Source of the DNA: Purpureocillium takamizusanense
Lineage: Eukaryota > Ascomycota > Sordariomycetes > Hypocreales > Ophiocordycipitaceae
DNA: 64,000 bases
Assembly: GCF_022605165.1 (NCBI RefSeq)
Contig: NC_063075.1
Coordinates: forward strand, 1,116,001 to 1,180,000
Direction: 5' to 3'
Each line of letters begins with the position of its first letter. The stretch's first letter is position 1. Made by a program: the position numbers and the translations under genes. Under the pieces are notes generated by a model that ran no database searches, was not told the DNA's origin, and was given only the letters and a program-made list of their open reading frames with translations. Positions 45,831-58,409 of the stretch are shown piece by piece.

Positions 45831-46460
45831 CCAGTCCCAGTCGTGGGAACCCCCCCCCCCCCCCCCTCCCCTGCTCTCGCAAAGACAGTGACTGGCAGGT
45901 AACCTGCGAACCAAGGCCCCGAGACTCATCGCGCTCATCGAGGCCCATCGAGAAAAAGTGACCCTGCCCTCCCTTCCTCCCTTTACTTTTAACAAGGCTG
46001 GCCTCCCACACACACCCCCCAACCTTGCTCGCATCTTCCTCCTCTTCCCTCCAGATATATTCAAACACACAAAGACGCAACAGCGGTCCCTTGTGATAGC
46101 TCCTCCTGTCCGCCACCAACTGCTTCTCACGCTCGCCGACCCACGCTCGCCTGTGTATACATAAGCACCGGCCACCTACCCACGTCTGACATCCATCTAT
46201 CTCTGGCAACCAGATCCGATTCGAGCAGACGCCCACCCCGGCCTAGGCACGATTCAGGACGCCCCTTCATTTGGGTAAAAATACCCTTCTTCTCAAACCA
46301 AAGACCCTTGCCGAAGAAATCGACAAGACAGACATACCCCTTTTGGGTTATCAACACTGAGGCCTGTGCCCGCGTCCGCGGCCCCCCTGTCTCACGCAGG
46401 ACTTATACACATACACACACGCACACACACTTAGTAGGGCAACGCATATATACCTGCACC
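45831..46460 (+). promoter_or_regulatory. ATG-free promoter/leader of the small zinc-ribbon-like gene
   Basis: The 630 bases before the start contain no ATG on the plus strand. They begin near a run of 17 C residues (45850-45866) and are CT- and CA-rich throughout. A leader intron is possible (donor-like GTAACC near 45899, acceptor-like CGCAG near 46399) but not proven. Confidence 0.45.
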
Positions 46461-46742
46461 ATGCCCAACCGACCAGCCAGCAAATCATTCGTCTCCTCCT
46501 CTTCCTCCTCGTCGTCAGACTCGGACGCGTCCATCGACTCAACTTCTGTCGCCGGCTTCCGACACAGCATGGACTCCACCGCCACCCGCCCCGTCGCCTC
46601 GGTCGAGGTCTTGCGCTGCATGCGCTGTGCTCGGGCTGTCGAGGCTACCTCAACAGACGACGTGAGCTCGACGGGCATGGTCCGCATCGCCCACAACCTC
46701 TACTACTGCGAGAGGTGCGCCAAGATGGTGGGCTACAAGTAA
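46461..46742 (+). CDS. Small zinc-ribbon-like protein with two CxxC motifs, 93 aa
   Basis: Single exon. After a Ser/Asp-rich N-terminus (about residues 10-35, a run of Ser codons) come CMRC and, 29 residues further on, CERC, flanked by hydrophobic residues (VRIAHNLYYCERCAKMVGYK). Two CxxC pairs at this spacing suggest one structural zinc site. No signal peptide or helix is visible. The gene is isolated: the nearest genes are about 11 kb and 10 kb away. The start is the only ATG after a long ATG-free leader. I recognise the type as a small fungal protein of unknown function but cannot name it. It could act as a nuclear or cytosolic adaptor; that is speculation. Confidence 0.65.
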   Translation: MPNRPASKSFVSSSSSSSSDSDASIDSTSVAGFRHSMDSTATRPVASVEVLRCMRCARAVEATSTDDVSSTGMVRIAHNLYYCERCAKMVGYK

Positions 46743-49700
46743 GCGGCCGCAGGCTGGCCCGTGGTGGCTTACACACACACGCAACCGACGACAACGACGA
46801 CGACTACGATTACTCTTTGCTATTGGAGCGACTACCCTGTTTTACCGGCGCTTTCATGGCATCGATACACAACGACATGTGTCACCTTTTAAGCGACCGA
46901 AAATGATACCCCCAAGCGAATCCCATTTGTTTTTTATCATCACCTTGCCGGCACAAGGACGCCTCCCACAGCCGCGACGAGCGAGCCACAGCTCGCCTAG
47001 ATGGCCCGGTCCATGGCGAGATGCTTGTCTATGCCAGGGAAAGAAGCGCCTATCGCCCCTCGAACCCGGCCATGGCTGAGCATGCGCCTCTGCTGCGCTT
47101 GCATTTGGAGTTGTGTCGTGGATGCGAGACACTTGGCGCGTCGATGACTCGGTCTGCACCATCAGCATAACCTCGGGCAAGTCAAGGTTCCGGTTCGGAT
47201 CGGTGATGCCGAGCAGCGACAGCCGCCAAGGCACGCGATGGCATCCCAAAGCCTAGCTGGACAACCCAATAGGGCCGAAGCATATCCAAGGCTGATGCCC
47301 AACTCAGCGTCGTGCAGCAGAGCTGCGCCATACCCTGGTCCCTGTTTCGCATCGCCTCCCCCGGCGCCCGGCCAACCACGCTGCGTTCGCGTTTCTCCCT
47401 GGTCGCCTTGTTCGTCGGCCTGCATGCAGGCAATGATGCCGGGACATGGCACGAGGCTGTGCCCGCAGCTGGGAAGGCACGAGAGAATGACAGATGGGGG
47501 CGCCTCGATCTGAACATTGATGCTGCTATTCTTGTCTGCGCGTTGCGGCATTTGGCTCGAGCGGCAGGCTGCCTGCGGGCTGCCGCTGCAATGGACGCCC
47601 ATTCCGCCGAACAGCGCAACAGCAAGGGTGGCCCATGCGTCGCCTTTTGACACTTTGCAGCGCACTGGTCATGTCGCACGCCGTGCAGTCTGCCACGAAG
47701 ACGCCGTTGCACCACGGGGTTTCAGCGACTGCTGCGGCCATGTCCCCGTTCGGGGTTCGCTGCGGCGGCGACGGCGGGACCGCCACGGTCCTGCGCCATG
47801 CGCGACTGGTTTTGGCGCCGGAGCTCACGTCCAACTTGGACACATGCGACCCAGTCAGGCTACGGGAGGGGGGCTGTTTGTATGCTGGGGAAACCCGCCG
47901 GCTATGCAGATGGGGAAGGTTGCACAGCCTTGAACGAGGAGGTGGGCTGGGCGTTACAGTAGCAGCGAGATGGGAGCAAATGAGGACAAACTGGACAAGG
48001 ACATTTCAGAATGTGTCTTGCGGAGGACGAGGGACAGGCTGCTGGGTCAGCCCGTTTGACGACATAATTTAGATGACGATGAATATGAAATCACTGGCCT
48101 CGTCGCCTGCATACACACATACTAGTCTCTTGTCTGTCTTTGTCTTCTCTTATCCCCATCATTTTTTGGCTACAATTTTCTCTCATCGTGCCGCCTGCAA
48201 AAGCAGGCCATTTCGTCGAGCCTCGCACGCAAGGCTTCCCCGGTGCCATGTGGTTTTGTCAATTGGCCGGCGTCCGTGCGCCGCAGGGCGCGCCGCTTAG
48301 GTGAAGCATCTGCGACGGGCCCTTTTCCATCAAGGGGGGACGACAACGCTTGCTTGCCTGCTTGGCTCACCAGTTCGTCGCATCTTGTACGGCTATTGCC
48401 CGTTTTGCTCTGGCTTTGGAACACACAAGGGCAGGAGACGACACCAGCCTCCCCCCGCCCGCCAGAGATTCAATCGTATGGTCGCTTTGTGCTGTTGGTT
48501 AATAGCGAGCCCTCTGGCTGCAACAATGGTGGGACATGGACGGATTGATGGGTCTGGTGGGGCATCGATCGAATGGTTTGAGCGGCCTATATTGTCGACT
48601 GGGAGAACACAATAGAGGACGGCTATTCAATTAGTCGCGGCCTGCATGATGCGTTTGATCTTAACTCGGAAATAGATGGACAGTGCCGACTCGAATAAAT
48701 AAAGAGCAATGCTGTTCGCAAGATGGAAAAAAACCCAAGGCTTCTTTACTGCACGGTACGGTACCTACCAGTACTGTAGCATGCGTAGCAAGAAAGTAAG
48801 GGGGTGCGCTACACTCTCCTGACGCTTAGAGCCAAGTCTGCTGCGAGTAGCAAGCATGTCTATCAAACCCGAATAGGGCTTCCTAGTAGTTACAAGACAT
48901 GACTCAACAGCAACTCCTCCCCACTACGTCCATCTCATCCCGCAAAGCCGTAGAGGCCCCCCTATGCTGCGTGATGTGTTGCCGAAACATGCAAGAGGTT
49001 AGCCTAACTAAGCGCTTTTAAGGAAAACGACCGTAGTAGCCATTGATGAGGCTTCAATTGGCGTGGGCGCAGTCGAGCGCCTGAACGTTTACTACATGCA
49101 CCGATCCCTGTTAGGTGCTAAAGGTGAGCCTTCTGTAGCAAATGGAGGTACTATAGCGCAGACACTGGCTACGGCATTGCGCGCATCGCAGCAATATGTT
49201 TTGGTGCCATCGCCTTGGCAACGCGATCAAGGGTCCTCCATTACGTGACCGAGGATGCCACCTGATTCGGTGCGGACTTTGAGTGTCTGGTAGGTTTTGT
49301 TGCTGCGAGGCGATTGGCTGTGATGGCCGCCGTGACAATTTGCGAGGATATGTCTAGAACCGGGCTCATGGGATTGTCGGTCGGCGAATTTTCCTTTTAC
49401 CGGGGTTGAATATCAAGTTTCGCAACGGCTTGCAACGATACATCTCAAAGTGCGCTGAACGGCCGAAGAGTCATCTTTGATAAGTCATGTGAGTGTCGTT
49501 ATACGTCAAGTTCCAGTCTCATAGCACGTAAAAGACTGCATACCATCCGTGGGAGCCGAGCTCTGGGAAATGTACCGCATCAATGGCATGTCAAACTCCG
49601 GATAACACGTCGAGTCAGTAGAGGCTTTAGAAAGTGCATAGAGTATCCTATTGATGCTGCCTTGCGCTTACAGGGGTCTAGCTATTCCGTCACGGGCTGA

Positions 49701-51470
49701 AATTCATACGCAGATCTAAAGGCGCGAAAGAGAGCAAGTCTCCTCGCTTAGTCTATTCGTCGCTTTTATAGTCAACCTTTTCCCGCTTCGCCACAGACAT
49801 GTAGACGGGCCAAGAAGCCCGCGCTATCGCGCTGGATTTACAATCGTTGGCAAGCGGCTGGTCTGTGCAGTGTCGTCGTCCATCTATAGCAACTTTCAGT
49901 TTTCGATCGCGTAGAGTATAGATATAGGTGAGTTAACATACCAGCCTCTTGCAACGTCTCAAAAGCTCAATTACTCAGAGCCCCAGGGGTTACGGCTTTC
50001 CATGCACTCTTTCTTACAGATGCATGGCTATGTGTCCGGATCAATTCAGGGAGCCACTGACCATAGCCAGGTTTTAATGCCTCTGGGCATCGCCATTCTC
50101 CACTCAGGCTCACTTCCTGCGCCTGCTAAGTATAGCAAATCGGGCGCTGCCCGGGTATGTGCTGCCTGCTGACGCGGAGCTGTGCACGGATCCGAAGGAC
50201 TCTATTCCAGGACTCCGAGCATGTCAACTTCCGCTGCAGCCTAGATGAACATTTAGAGTCGGCAAGGGCAATACTTTGGCCTAGGATAGAGCCCTTGTAA
50301 TATCCTGGCTGGCATGCCAAAGCGTTGCTTTTGAGGCAGCTTTGACACCATATGCGAAAGGTCCTACGTGGAATTACGAGCAGTAACTTCTTCACGCCAT
50401 GCTGCTTGCGCAGGTCACTCGGTTACCATCAATCTATCCTCGCCCATAAATCTCAGCGCATAATCGGAGAGGTTGCATGACGGGGCGCCTTCATGTTACG
50501 TTGACGTCCGACCCTGCCCGCGGCATAGGACCATTTTGTCAAGTGGAGATGGATGATCCTTGACCATGGAGCAACTAAAGAAGAAAATTCCGAGTTCCAA
50601 AGGCCACTGGGCGGTATTCTTGCTTTCCGGTATAGTCAAGAGGGTGATGCTCGCGAGTGCAGCGTGCATCTGCTGCACAATTACTTCCTGTACTCTAGGT
50701 TATGAAGACATCCAAATGATATCCGTCAGCCAGGGTTACGGGCTGTCCTCCTCGTCACGGTGCTTTTGTACGTGCGGTGGCGGAACGTGGCGGACAACGT
50801 TGGCTATGCTGCAAGGTCTCAGTTGAGTGCCAGAGATTCAAGTGCCACGTACGACTACCAGGGCACATGCAGCACCAGAGAGGAGACATACGCCAGGGTC
50901 CAGCCGTCTTAACCAGCAAAGGAAATACTACTTGAGTTGCTAATCAGCGAGTCCCAGCCAGCCTGGCCAGCAACAATACCCATGTCTGAGGGGAAGGACG
51001 AATAGTCCCCGTGCGATGGCACGACAAAATCAAAGCGCGGATGCGACGGTCCAGACCTTGCTTCACCCACTGAGTGATCGGCAAAAGCGCTTTCAGCAAC
51101 GTCAAGACAAGCAATTCTTTTACCGGCGCACACATAGTCTGAGGTGAATGCGACTGAGACTATCGCGCCACCTTGGACACGTTTCAGACATTACACATGC
51201 CCAAGCTTGTCCAACTATCTGAGTTCGCCTCTGATAAAATCATTAAGGTAGCTGCATGCCGCCGTCTGGCTTCAATGGGGACTCGTCTCTAATCTACCTC
51301 TACTCGACCAGACGTCAGATTTGACTTGAACGCATCTTGGTTTAGCAACGTTTCCTTAGCCATCATAAAGGTTACTCTTGCTAATTTGGCATTTTTTGTT
51401 GCATTAGGGCTAGCGAGCCCAATTCCGAACAAAACGGCTGAGAAACGACAAGGAGGATCAGTCAGTATTC
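46743..51470. other. Gene-poor tract, no gene supported; right half looks degenerate
   Basis: Up to about 48.6 kb the DNA is GC-rich like the neighbouring desert. From about 48.7 kb it becomes less GC-rich and stop-rich, with no frame above 90 codons, as expected of old mutated sequence. Fragments such as the minus-strand frame at 50909-51133 look protein-like but match nothing I can name. Confidence 0.45.
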
Positions 51471-51800
51471 CCTATAAAATTAATACCTAGTATTAACTAT
51501 ATATAATACTAATATTTTAACCTTAGCTTATAAATATAATTTTATTATTAAGTATTATTATGCTTATAAGTTTTTATACTTATATTATACTAATAGAATT
51601 AGATCTATTTAGAGGTAAATATTTATATACTATTATATTAAGAGATTTATTTCTAATATAATAAACTAAAACTATAAACTTAATAGGTAAGTCCTTTCTC
51701 TATTTTAATATCATTCTTATTTATTCTAATATATATAGGGCTAAGGGGAAATATAAGTTATAATTAAGTAATTATAAGAAAAGATATATTTATTAAGTAA
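51471..51800. other. Very AT-rich island, probably RIP-mutated repeat
   Basis: About 330 bases consist almost entirely of A and T, dominated by TA dinucleotides and nearly free of CG, inside GC-rich surroundings. In ascomycetes this is the usual outcome of repeat-induced point mutation (C to T, favouring CA sites). No ORF survives. The parent element cannot be identified. Confidence 0.7.
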
Positions 51801-51809
51801 GTTTATAAC

Positions 51810-51848
51810 GGGGCGTTAGGGCCGAAAGGCTAACGCACGTAACGCCCC
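51810..51848. other. GC-rich nested inverted repeat bordering the AT-rich island
   Basis: The outer arms GGGGCGTTA (51810-51818) and TAACGCCCC (51840-51848) are perfect 9-bp complements. Inside, GCGTTA (51813-51818) plus GCC (51821-51823) pair with GGC (51828-51830) plus TAACGC (51831-51836) around a GAAA loop. The two pairings are mutually exclusive because they share the 5' arm. Confidence 0.65.
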
Positions 51849-54800
51849 CGCTTGGCGGGCTACTAGAGCCCGTTTCTCAGGCGTCATAGAAGCTTAGATC
51901 TCTAGGCCTCAGTCTTACAGTTAACGACCCACTGAAATATATCCCCTCTGGCTCTAAGATCCTTCGTGCCCTTACCTAGCTACGCACGCGGTTGAGCGTG
52001 GCCGTTACAAAGTTTAGGATAGGTAATAAGCTATCGTCGGGAGATTTCAGTCGTAATAAGGAGTCCTGAAGAAGGTTTAGCTTAGTCGACTATAAATGGG
52101 TTTCTATCTATGTTTAGCTACTAGTAATAGGGAGTTTTTGCTCGACCCTATATTTCGATATTAGATCCCTAAAGTATGGCTAGGTAGCCACTTCTCACTG
52201 CTTAAGAGCGAGGGAGACAGTTTATGCCTCTGGTCCCTCCCTCTCCTTCGTTCCACTTTAGTTCTCTCTCTCTGCCTGTCGTTGTGTCTCTCTGCCGTCC
52301 TTGTTACTAGCAGCTGGATGTTGACGGGGGTTTGTGCAGTAGTTCGTTCCGAGGAAAAGAATCGGACAAGGCCGGAGAAGGACGATTTTAATGGAAGTTT
52401 TCGGGCGTGGGCCAGGGTCGTACGTTGATGTCTCTATTACGTACGGGCGGGAAGGTTCTCCGTCCACCCTGTTTCCGTTCACGCAGTGCCTATCTTGTCT
52501 AATCCGGCGCTGAGCCTCGTCTCGCCCCATGTTCAATGTCAAGCACATACCCATCGCAGTGCAGCGCTGCGCAGCACAACGCCAGCAGGTAGGACTCGCG
52601 TAAGGGGGCGGTGAGTGAGGCACGTGATGGGTTTGCGTCCAGTCTTAACTGACAAAACAAATCTCAAGTCAATGAATGGGTACTTTGAAGAGAGACGGCT
52701 TGGCATGAGTACTATGGCCGGACCCCGCGCCGAGGGTGGCACGAACAGGGAGGAACTCTCTATTTCCGTGTTGGGCAGGCAGCAGCCGCCGTCTGAAACT
52801 GGCACGCCCAAGGGGTTTTTTCTTGGCCGTCATTGTCTTGTCCGTTACGTACTGTACTTGGCTGTAATGCGAGCAGTATACCCAGCACACGCGTGCTCCC
52901 CCGTCTCGGTTCCAACGCAGGGGCTTATACAGACTCACGGCTGTTGGTCGTACGTACGTAGGAAGTGTGTCGTCGTGCGGCGCGTCGGACGTTATCGCAC
53001 CCAAAAATAAAGCTCCCTACCTACATGTAGCACGCGTACTACATACGTATTACTGAGCAGTGCAGAATTAGGTAAAGCAAGGTAGTTTACTTGGTAGCGC
53101 CGCGCGGCCCGCCGCGGGGTTATCTGGAATGCGGTCCCTGGCGCGATGAAACGGAGGCGTGTGGACAATGGCAAGCCCAGTCCCCCCCGTTTTCATCTCT
53201 CTCAATGCCGACACACAATACGTACTTGGGACGTTTGTTGCGGGGCTCCATTGCGGTATATACCGTTACGTACGTGCTTGCAGAACGGTATTGTACAAAG
53301 TACCGTGCAATAGTTGAGCCTCATTCTTTTAAAGGGGGGAGGGGGGGTTGGAAGCAAGGGGTTCGCGAAGCAGCCACCACTCCGCACAAGCCCTTGTTGA
53401 GGCTCAACGCTGGTTTGCCCCAAGAGTGAGCTGCCTCTTAAATGCCGAGCCATCTTACATGCCAAGCGGGATAATTGCATACTTTCGTACAGCGGGTGCC
53501 TAGTATTCTTGTTTACCTGCGCACGTTCCTCTCTCTGGCATCTCCCCATTTCAACAACACCCCCCCTCCCCCCTCCCCCGAGCTGATGGCAGTAGTTGTA
53601 GTGGAAGTAGATCCGAATTCCGGGGAAATGGTACGACTAGCGGGCAACCGAGGTAGGGAGGGGTGATCAGCGCGAGCATGGCGAGCACAGCGAGTTACAC
53701 CATGGCGGGTAGTGTAGTCCTAGCCCGCTGATCTTCATGCCCCCCGTCCTCGTCGTCGACCGGCTTACCACGTGCCCGCTGGACCCTGGGCGTGTCAATC
53801 CCGTCCCCTTCTGTTCAGTGAAGGGGAGATTGCCATGACGTATGCGGGGGAGAGAGAGGTAGGGGTGTTTGTGTACTAGTATGACGACGATCTGGACCCG
53901 CAACTTACTACTACGTACGTACCGTGTAAGAGTGCGTCTCACTGCAAAACGAAAGACACATGCCTGCATGCATACCTGCCTGCCTTTTGACAAGGGCTTT
54001 GTCTCTCGTCGCCATGTCTTGTGTGTAGAATGTACACAGGAACTGCCCCGATAGCCGCGGCAGCCGTCGCCGAGCCGACGCGTGCAGGGACCGCTTAGTC
54101 GTCGCTGCGCGTGCGGTGGTCCATCCGCTGGCCAGTTATTACTTGAAGTGTGAAATGGAGTCGCGAGCTTGCGAAAAGAGAGAGAATGCACGGCCCACGC
54201 GCGCAAGGCAGGTGAGTGCTTGGAAGCGTTGGGGGCCCAAACGTCAAACACGTGCGTGCAAGGCCCCCCATCAAACCCAAACCCATGGATGAACGTGCTC
54301 TCGTTGATCCGTTATTACTAGCAGTAGTGCCCGCGCGCCCGCCCCGACAACGTGCTCAAAAATAGTAGCTCCTCCTACTACTATCGCCTGATGATGGAGG
54401 GGGCTCGCCGCCGCCGCCGCCGCCGCCGCACTACAGATATCAGCACGCGCCGACTCTCAGTCCCGACTCCCCCCGACACGGGCTGCTCCTCGTCCTTTGC
54501 CCCCCCTGCACGAAAGTACTCGCATCATGACAAGAACACGTGCAGCGGCATACAAACAAACACATACTAATTCAAGGGCCCAAGCTTTTTCCCGGGCCGG
54601 TTCGGCGCCGCAGGGGAAGGGCACGGCAACGGACAATGACAACCAAAAAAGTTGGTGGCGGCACGCCCCGAATGAAACAGCACACGGAGCCGCATGATGC
54701 CTTTTTTTGTTTATTTCTAATTCATTGTCGCGGAGAGAGAACCTGCGATCCAGCAACAAACTTGGCCCCGTCCGCGGAGACCTGCCCATCTGCCCGCCCG

Positions 54801-56627
54801 GTGCTCCTCCACCTTTGACCGCTTAAAGGCGGGAGAGGGAGCGAGCAGAGAGGACCAGGACCCTCCGCGCGTTCACGCGACACGCCCTTCGTCCCGGCCC
54901 GGTGAGAGCCGCAACCATGCGACGACGGACGCGATGCCCCCCCCCCTGGGGCAAGGGCCCGGGCGCGTAGGCAGCAGTCATGGACTTAGGTTCCAGGCAA
55001 TGATGTGAAACGGACGGCTGCTGTGCTGCCCCCAATGCCCCTCCACGATGGTACCTAATTGCGCGTTTCCTTGGCGGGAGGGAGCGCTGCAGCACTGCAA
55101 CTGAAGGAACATTGAGCATTTTAGCGATGTTTGTACTGTGATTCGTGGTACGTGTGAAGCACAATTCATTACTCATACTGTAACGTGCGTACGTGGTCTT
55201 GACTGCGTCACCTGTTATTGGCATTACCAACGAACACTACGAGCCTCGCACCAAAAACGTGGTATTCGTCGTGTAAGTGGCCAGCCGGCTAAGCCAGCAA
55301 AGGCAGGCAGCACCACTAAAGACGGTCATCCATCCGCCTTGTTTGGCATGCTCCTTGAATCACTACCACCTTGGAACGAAAACAATTGCCCCATGCCACC
55401 CCGCGCTTCACGCCCCTAGGAGTTCACGCAACCACGAACTGCAGTACCACCCACGCTGGCGGGGAGAGAGAGGGAAGGCCAAGAAGAAGAGGAAGGATAA
55501 TAATAATAATAATAATAAACGAGTTATAAATTCATCAGTCGGGAGGGAGGGCTGTGGTTCACCAGTCAGAGACACCCGCCCGCGTTCCTATGAGGTCATG
55601 CCGCAGCAGGGGATCATCTCATCCTGCTCGACCCCTCCCCTCCCGCCGGCTCTTTTTCTCACTGTGACCTCATCGCGCAGCTCGTTCACCAGGCACAGGC
55701 AGGGCAAGCCCGCCCGACGCGCCCAATAAACCCCGCCGGCCCCCACGAGCTCTCTCCCCCCTCTCCAATTCACCCCTGTGCTGTGTGCTGTTTCTTTTTC
55801 CCTTTTTTTGATTTGGCCGAGGAGGCAGTGATCGCGATCCCCCAGGGGTCGTCGCGGGGGAGGGGAGGGGCGTGTGCAGAGGTCAGTTTCCCCCCTCTCT
55901 CTCTCTCCGCTACGCACGCCGACGTGTCCCCCCGCCCCCATTCTCCCAATGCAATAATACGAAAAGAGGGAGGGAGAGGGGGGGGGGAGGGCGTGAGCAT
56001 TTCACCCTCCCCCGCTTATTACCTTTCGACGAACGACCTGGCTCGTTTTCATGAAGGAAGCAAAGCATGGCGGGCACGCATATTGGGATGTATGTATGTT
56101 ATGAGTCTGAGACTGGTGATGGGATGTCAAAGGCGGTGTACAGTATATGCATACCCAAGAGTCATCCCACGTCTGCCGCCACACGTCGAGCGGCTCTCGC
56201 ATTTATGCCCCAGGCCATTTCACCATGTAAAACGGCATCTTCCGCTGCTGTTAGCGGCGCGTGTCGAGTCTCGTTGAACAGTGATACAACATTGAGTATC
56301 CGTCCGCCATAACACGCGCTACATCTGTCGTGACATGTTCTTTGCAAAGCTCGACAAGATGTAGTCATGGAAAAACAACAGGGGGTCATATACGTCTCGC
56401 TCGTTCTTGGCACCTGCTGAGTAGTCAACCACCGAGAGCATCAGACAACGAACCCAAGGCAGGGATAATGCTTCGCAGCGAAAGACGTCCCGTGTACGAT
56501 GCCACTGCCCAAACGCCAGACTCCAGTATGCCGCGCTCGTCCACACCAGCCCATCGCCGTATGGCCCTCCCTCAAGCTCTCACGTTTGCCCTAGGCTTCA
56601 TCCATCCATTCGTAAAATGACATCCCC
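51849..56627. other. Gene-poor tract up to the primase gene, no gene supported
   Basis: Composition returns to GC-rich from about 52.2 kb. Visible content: CGC run 54406-54429, TAA run 55498-55518, several TACGTACG-type palindromes between 52.9 and 53.9 kb, and C- and G-homopolymers. Frames such as 53667-54251 (minus) show no domain. Confidence 0.45.
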
Positions 56628-58328
56628 TCACCCCTCCATCTTGACGTCGGTCTCCTTGCCCAGGTTCTTGAGCAGGTAGCTCCGCTTAAAGTACTCGTTG
56701 GGATGCACAATCGTCTCGAGCTGGTTCGCCGTCAACACGCCCTCGTCTTTGGCCTTCTTAATCTCTGCCTTGTGCAGATGCTCAAAGACGCTGTGCGAAG
56801 GAGGGAGCTGTCAGCACTAGCCTGGCCACACGCAGCATTCATCTCAAGGGGGGATGAAGGGGCCTTACCGGTTGCACGCCATGTGAAACTTCTGGGCTTC
56901 CTTGTCCTCCCGGACGCCGCGCAGCACCGCCTGGTCCGTTACGCCCATGGCTTGCACCAGCGTCGACAGGTTCTCCATGTTGAAGTGCCGGTAAGGGCAG
57001 CCGTGCGCGTCGCCCGCGCCAGGCTGGTGTTCCGTCAGGATCTTCTGGCAGCTGAAGGGGCTGTAGCCGCCGCCGCGCCGGTTCCCGTCGCCGCCCACGT
57101 CGCCGTATGCGTGCCTCACGTTATACCGGTACTCTTTGTTGAACTCGTCGTCTGTCTTGGAGCGCATGCCGGTCCGCCAAAACACCAGCGACTCCTCGAG
57201 CGTCAGCCCAATGCCCTTGAGGAAGAGCGTGTACTGCAGGCGCCCGTAGTGCTTAAGGTGCCCAGTAGCGCGCAGCGTGCGGTGCAGGTGCGACATGCAC
57301 GCGGGGAAGTGCTGCGACAGGTTGTCGATGTTGGACGCGCTGATCTGCGCGCCGATGGGCGCCGACGTGTTGGACATGTAGGATGAGTCGGGCGTGATGA
57401 AGTTTTTGGACAGGTGGTTGAGGATGGGCGTGAGACGGTCGTCCTCGTCGAGTCGCGGGAGGGCGCGCGCTGTCAACTGAAGAGGGCATGTTAGTTAGTA
57501 GCTCTCGTCGGGCCCAGGGTTCACGCGAGAGGGTATTACCTCGAGCTGCTTGTCAAGCCGGGTAGAAAACTCTGCCACAACCATACTAGACTGCTCGCGG
57601 CCGGGCACAAAGGCCTTCCCGCGCTTGAGAAAGACGCGACGCTGCTCCACGAGCTCCGGCACGCGCTCCCAGTCCACCTTGAACCAGGTGTCGTCCTCGG
57701 CGTTGCCCTTCCTGGGACCCATCATGGCGGCCAGCTCGGCCGCAAACTCCTCCCTCTCGTTGTCCGTGACGGGCTCCCACCAGTCGAGGTCGAGGCTCGA
57801 GACGAAGGCGGACCTCTCGCCGAGATCGTCGCTGTTGAAGCGCATGCGGAAAAGCATCGTCTCGACGCGCGTGAAGCGCCGACGCAGGTCTTCGGTGGAC
57901 GAGAAGGCGAGGCGGAGGATAAAGTGGCTATAGTGGTCCTTCTGCCGCTGAGAAAACAGCTTGCTAGACGCAGAACTGTTGGTGTCGAGGGGCATATACT
58001 TGTCGACGATGGGCTTCATGTGTGTCGCCGTCTCGGCGGGCGACCTGTTGCGGAACGAGCATGCCTCGAGCTCGGCCAAGACTGCGCGGTGTCAGCATGT
58101 ATTTTGGGCGCACACACGGAAATAAATAAGGTGACGACCTCTCAGCCTGTCAATCGCCCATTGCTCAAACTGCTCGAGCGTTATGTCGGCCGTGGGCGCG
58201 TCGGCGTAAAAGTTGAGGCGGTGGGGGTACTCGGCGTCCTTGTACTGCGGCGTGGCGAACTGCCTCTTGCGGTGGTCGAGCACATTGCGCCTTTTGGGGT
58301 CGATGCGATTGTGATCGTGTCGCAGCAT
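56628..58328 (-). CDS. PRI2: DNA primase large subunit, 500 aa, four exons
   Basis: Exons 58328-58139, 58081-57540, 57476-56869 and 56790-56628; junctions keep phase, the first with donor GTCGTC. It is the iron-sulfur subunit of primase in the DNA polymerase alpha-primase complex, which starts RNA primers in the nucleus. The N-terminal half begins MLRHDHNRIDPKRR and carries RLNFYADAP and TLEQFEQWAIDRLRVLAELEACSFRN, as in fungal Pri2. The C-terminal domain has the four cluster-binding cysteines at 304 (FPAC), 387 (SCQK), 404 (HGCP) and 445 (MACN). The ATG at 58328 is the only one in frame upstream of the conserved start. Two ACGCGA sites lie 82-97 bp upstream. A divergent F-box-type gene shares the promoter region. 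Confidence 0.95.
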
Positions 58329-58409
58329 GTTGACAGCGTGCTTGAGGGAGAGCGAGAGTCGACGGCACGATTCACGGCGTTGAACGTGAGGACGAGCGAA
58401 GTTGGGGAG

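Noticed and set aside
50500..51133. Minus-strand fragments vaguely like a cytochrome P450 or an oxidoreductase
   Set aside because: The haem-binding motif or any other diagnostic motif is absent, the fragments change frame, and the resemblance is too weak to name a family.
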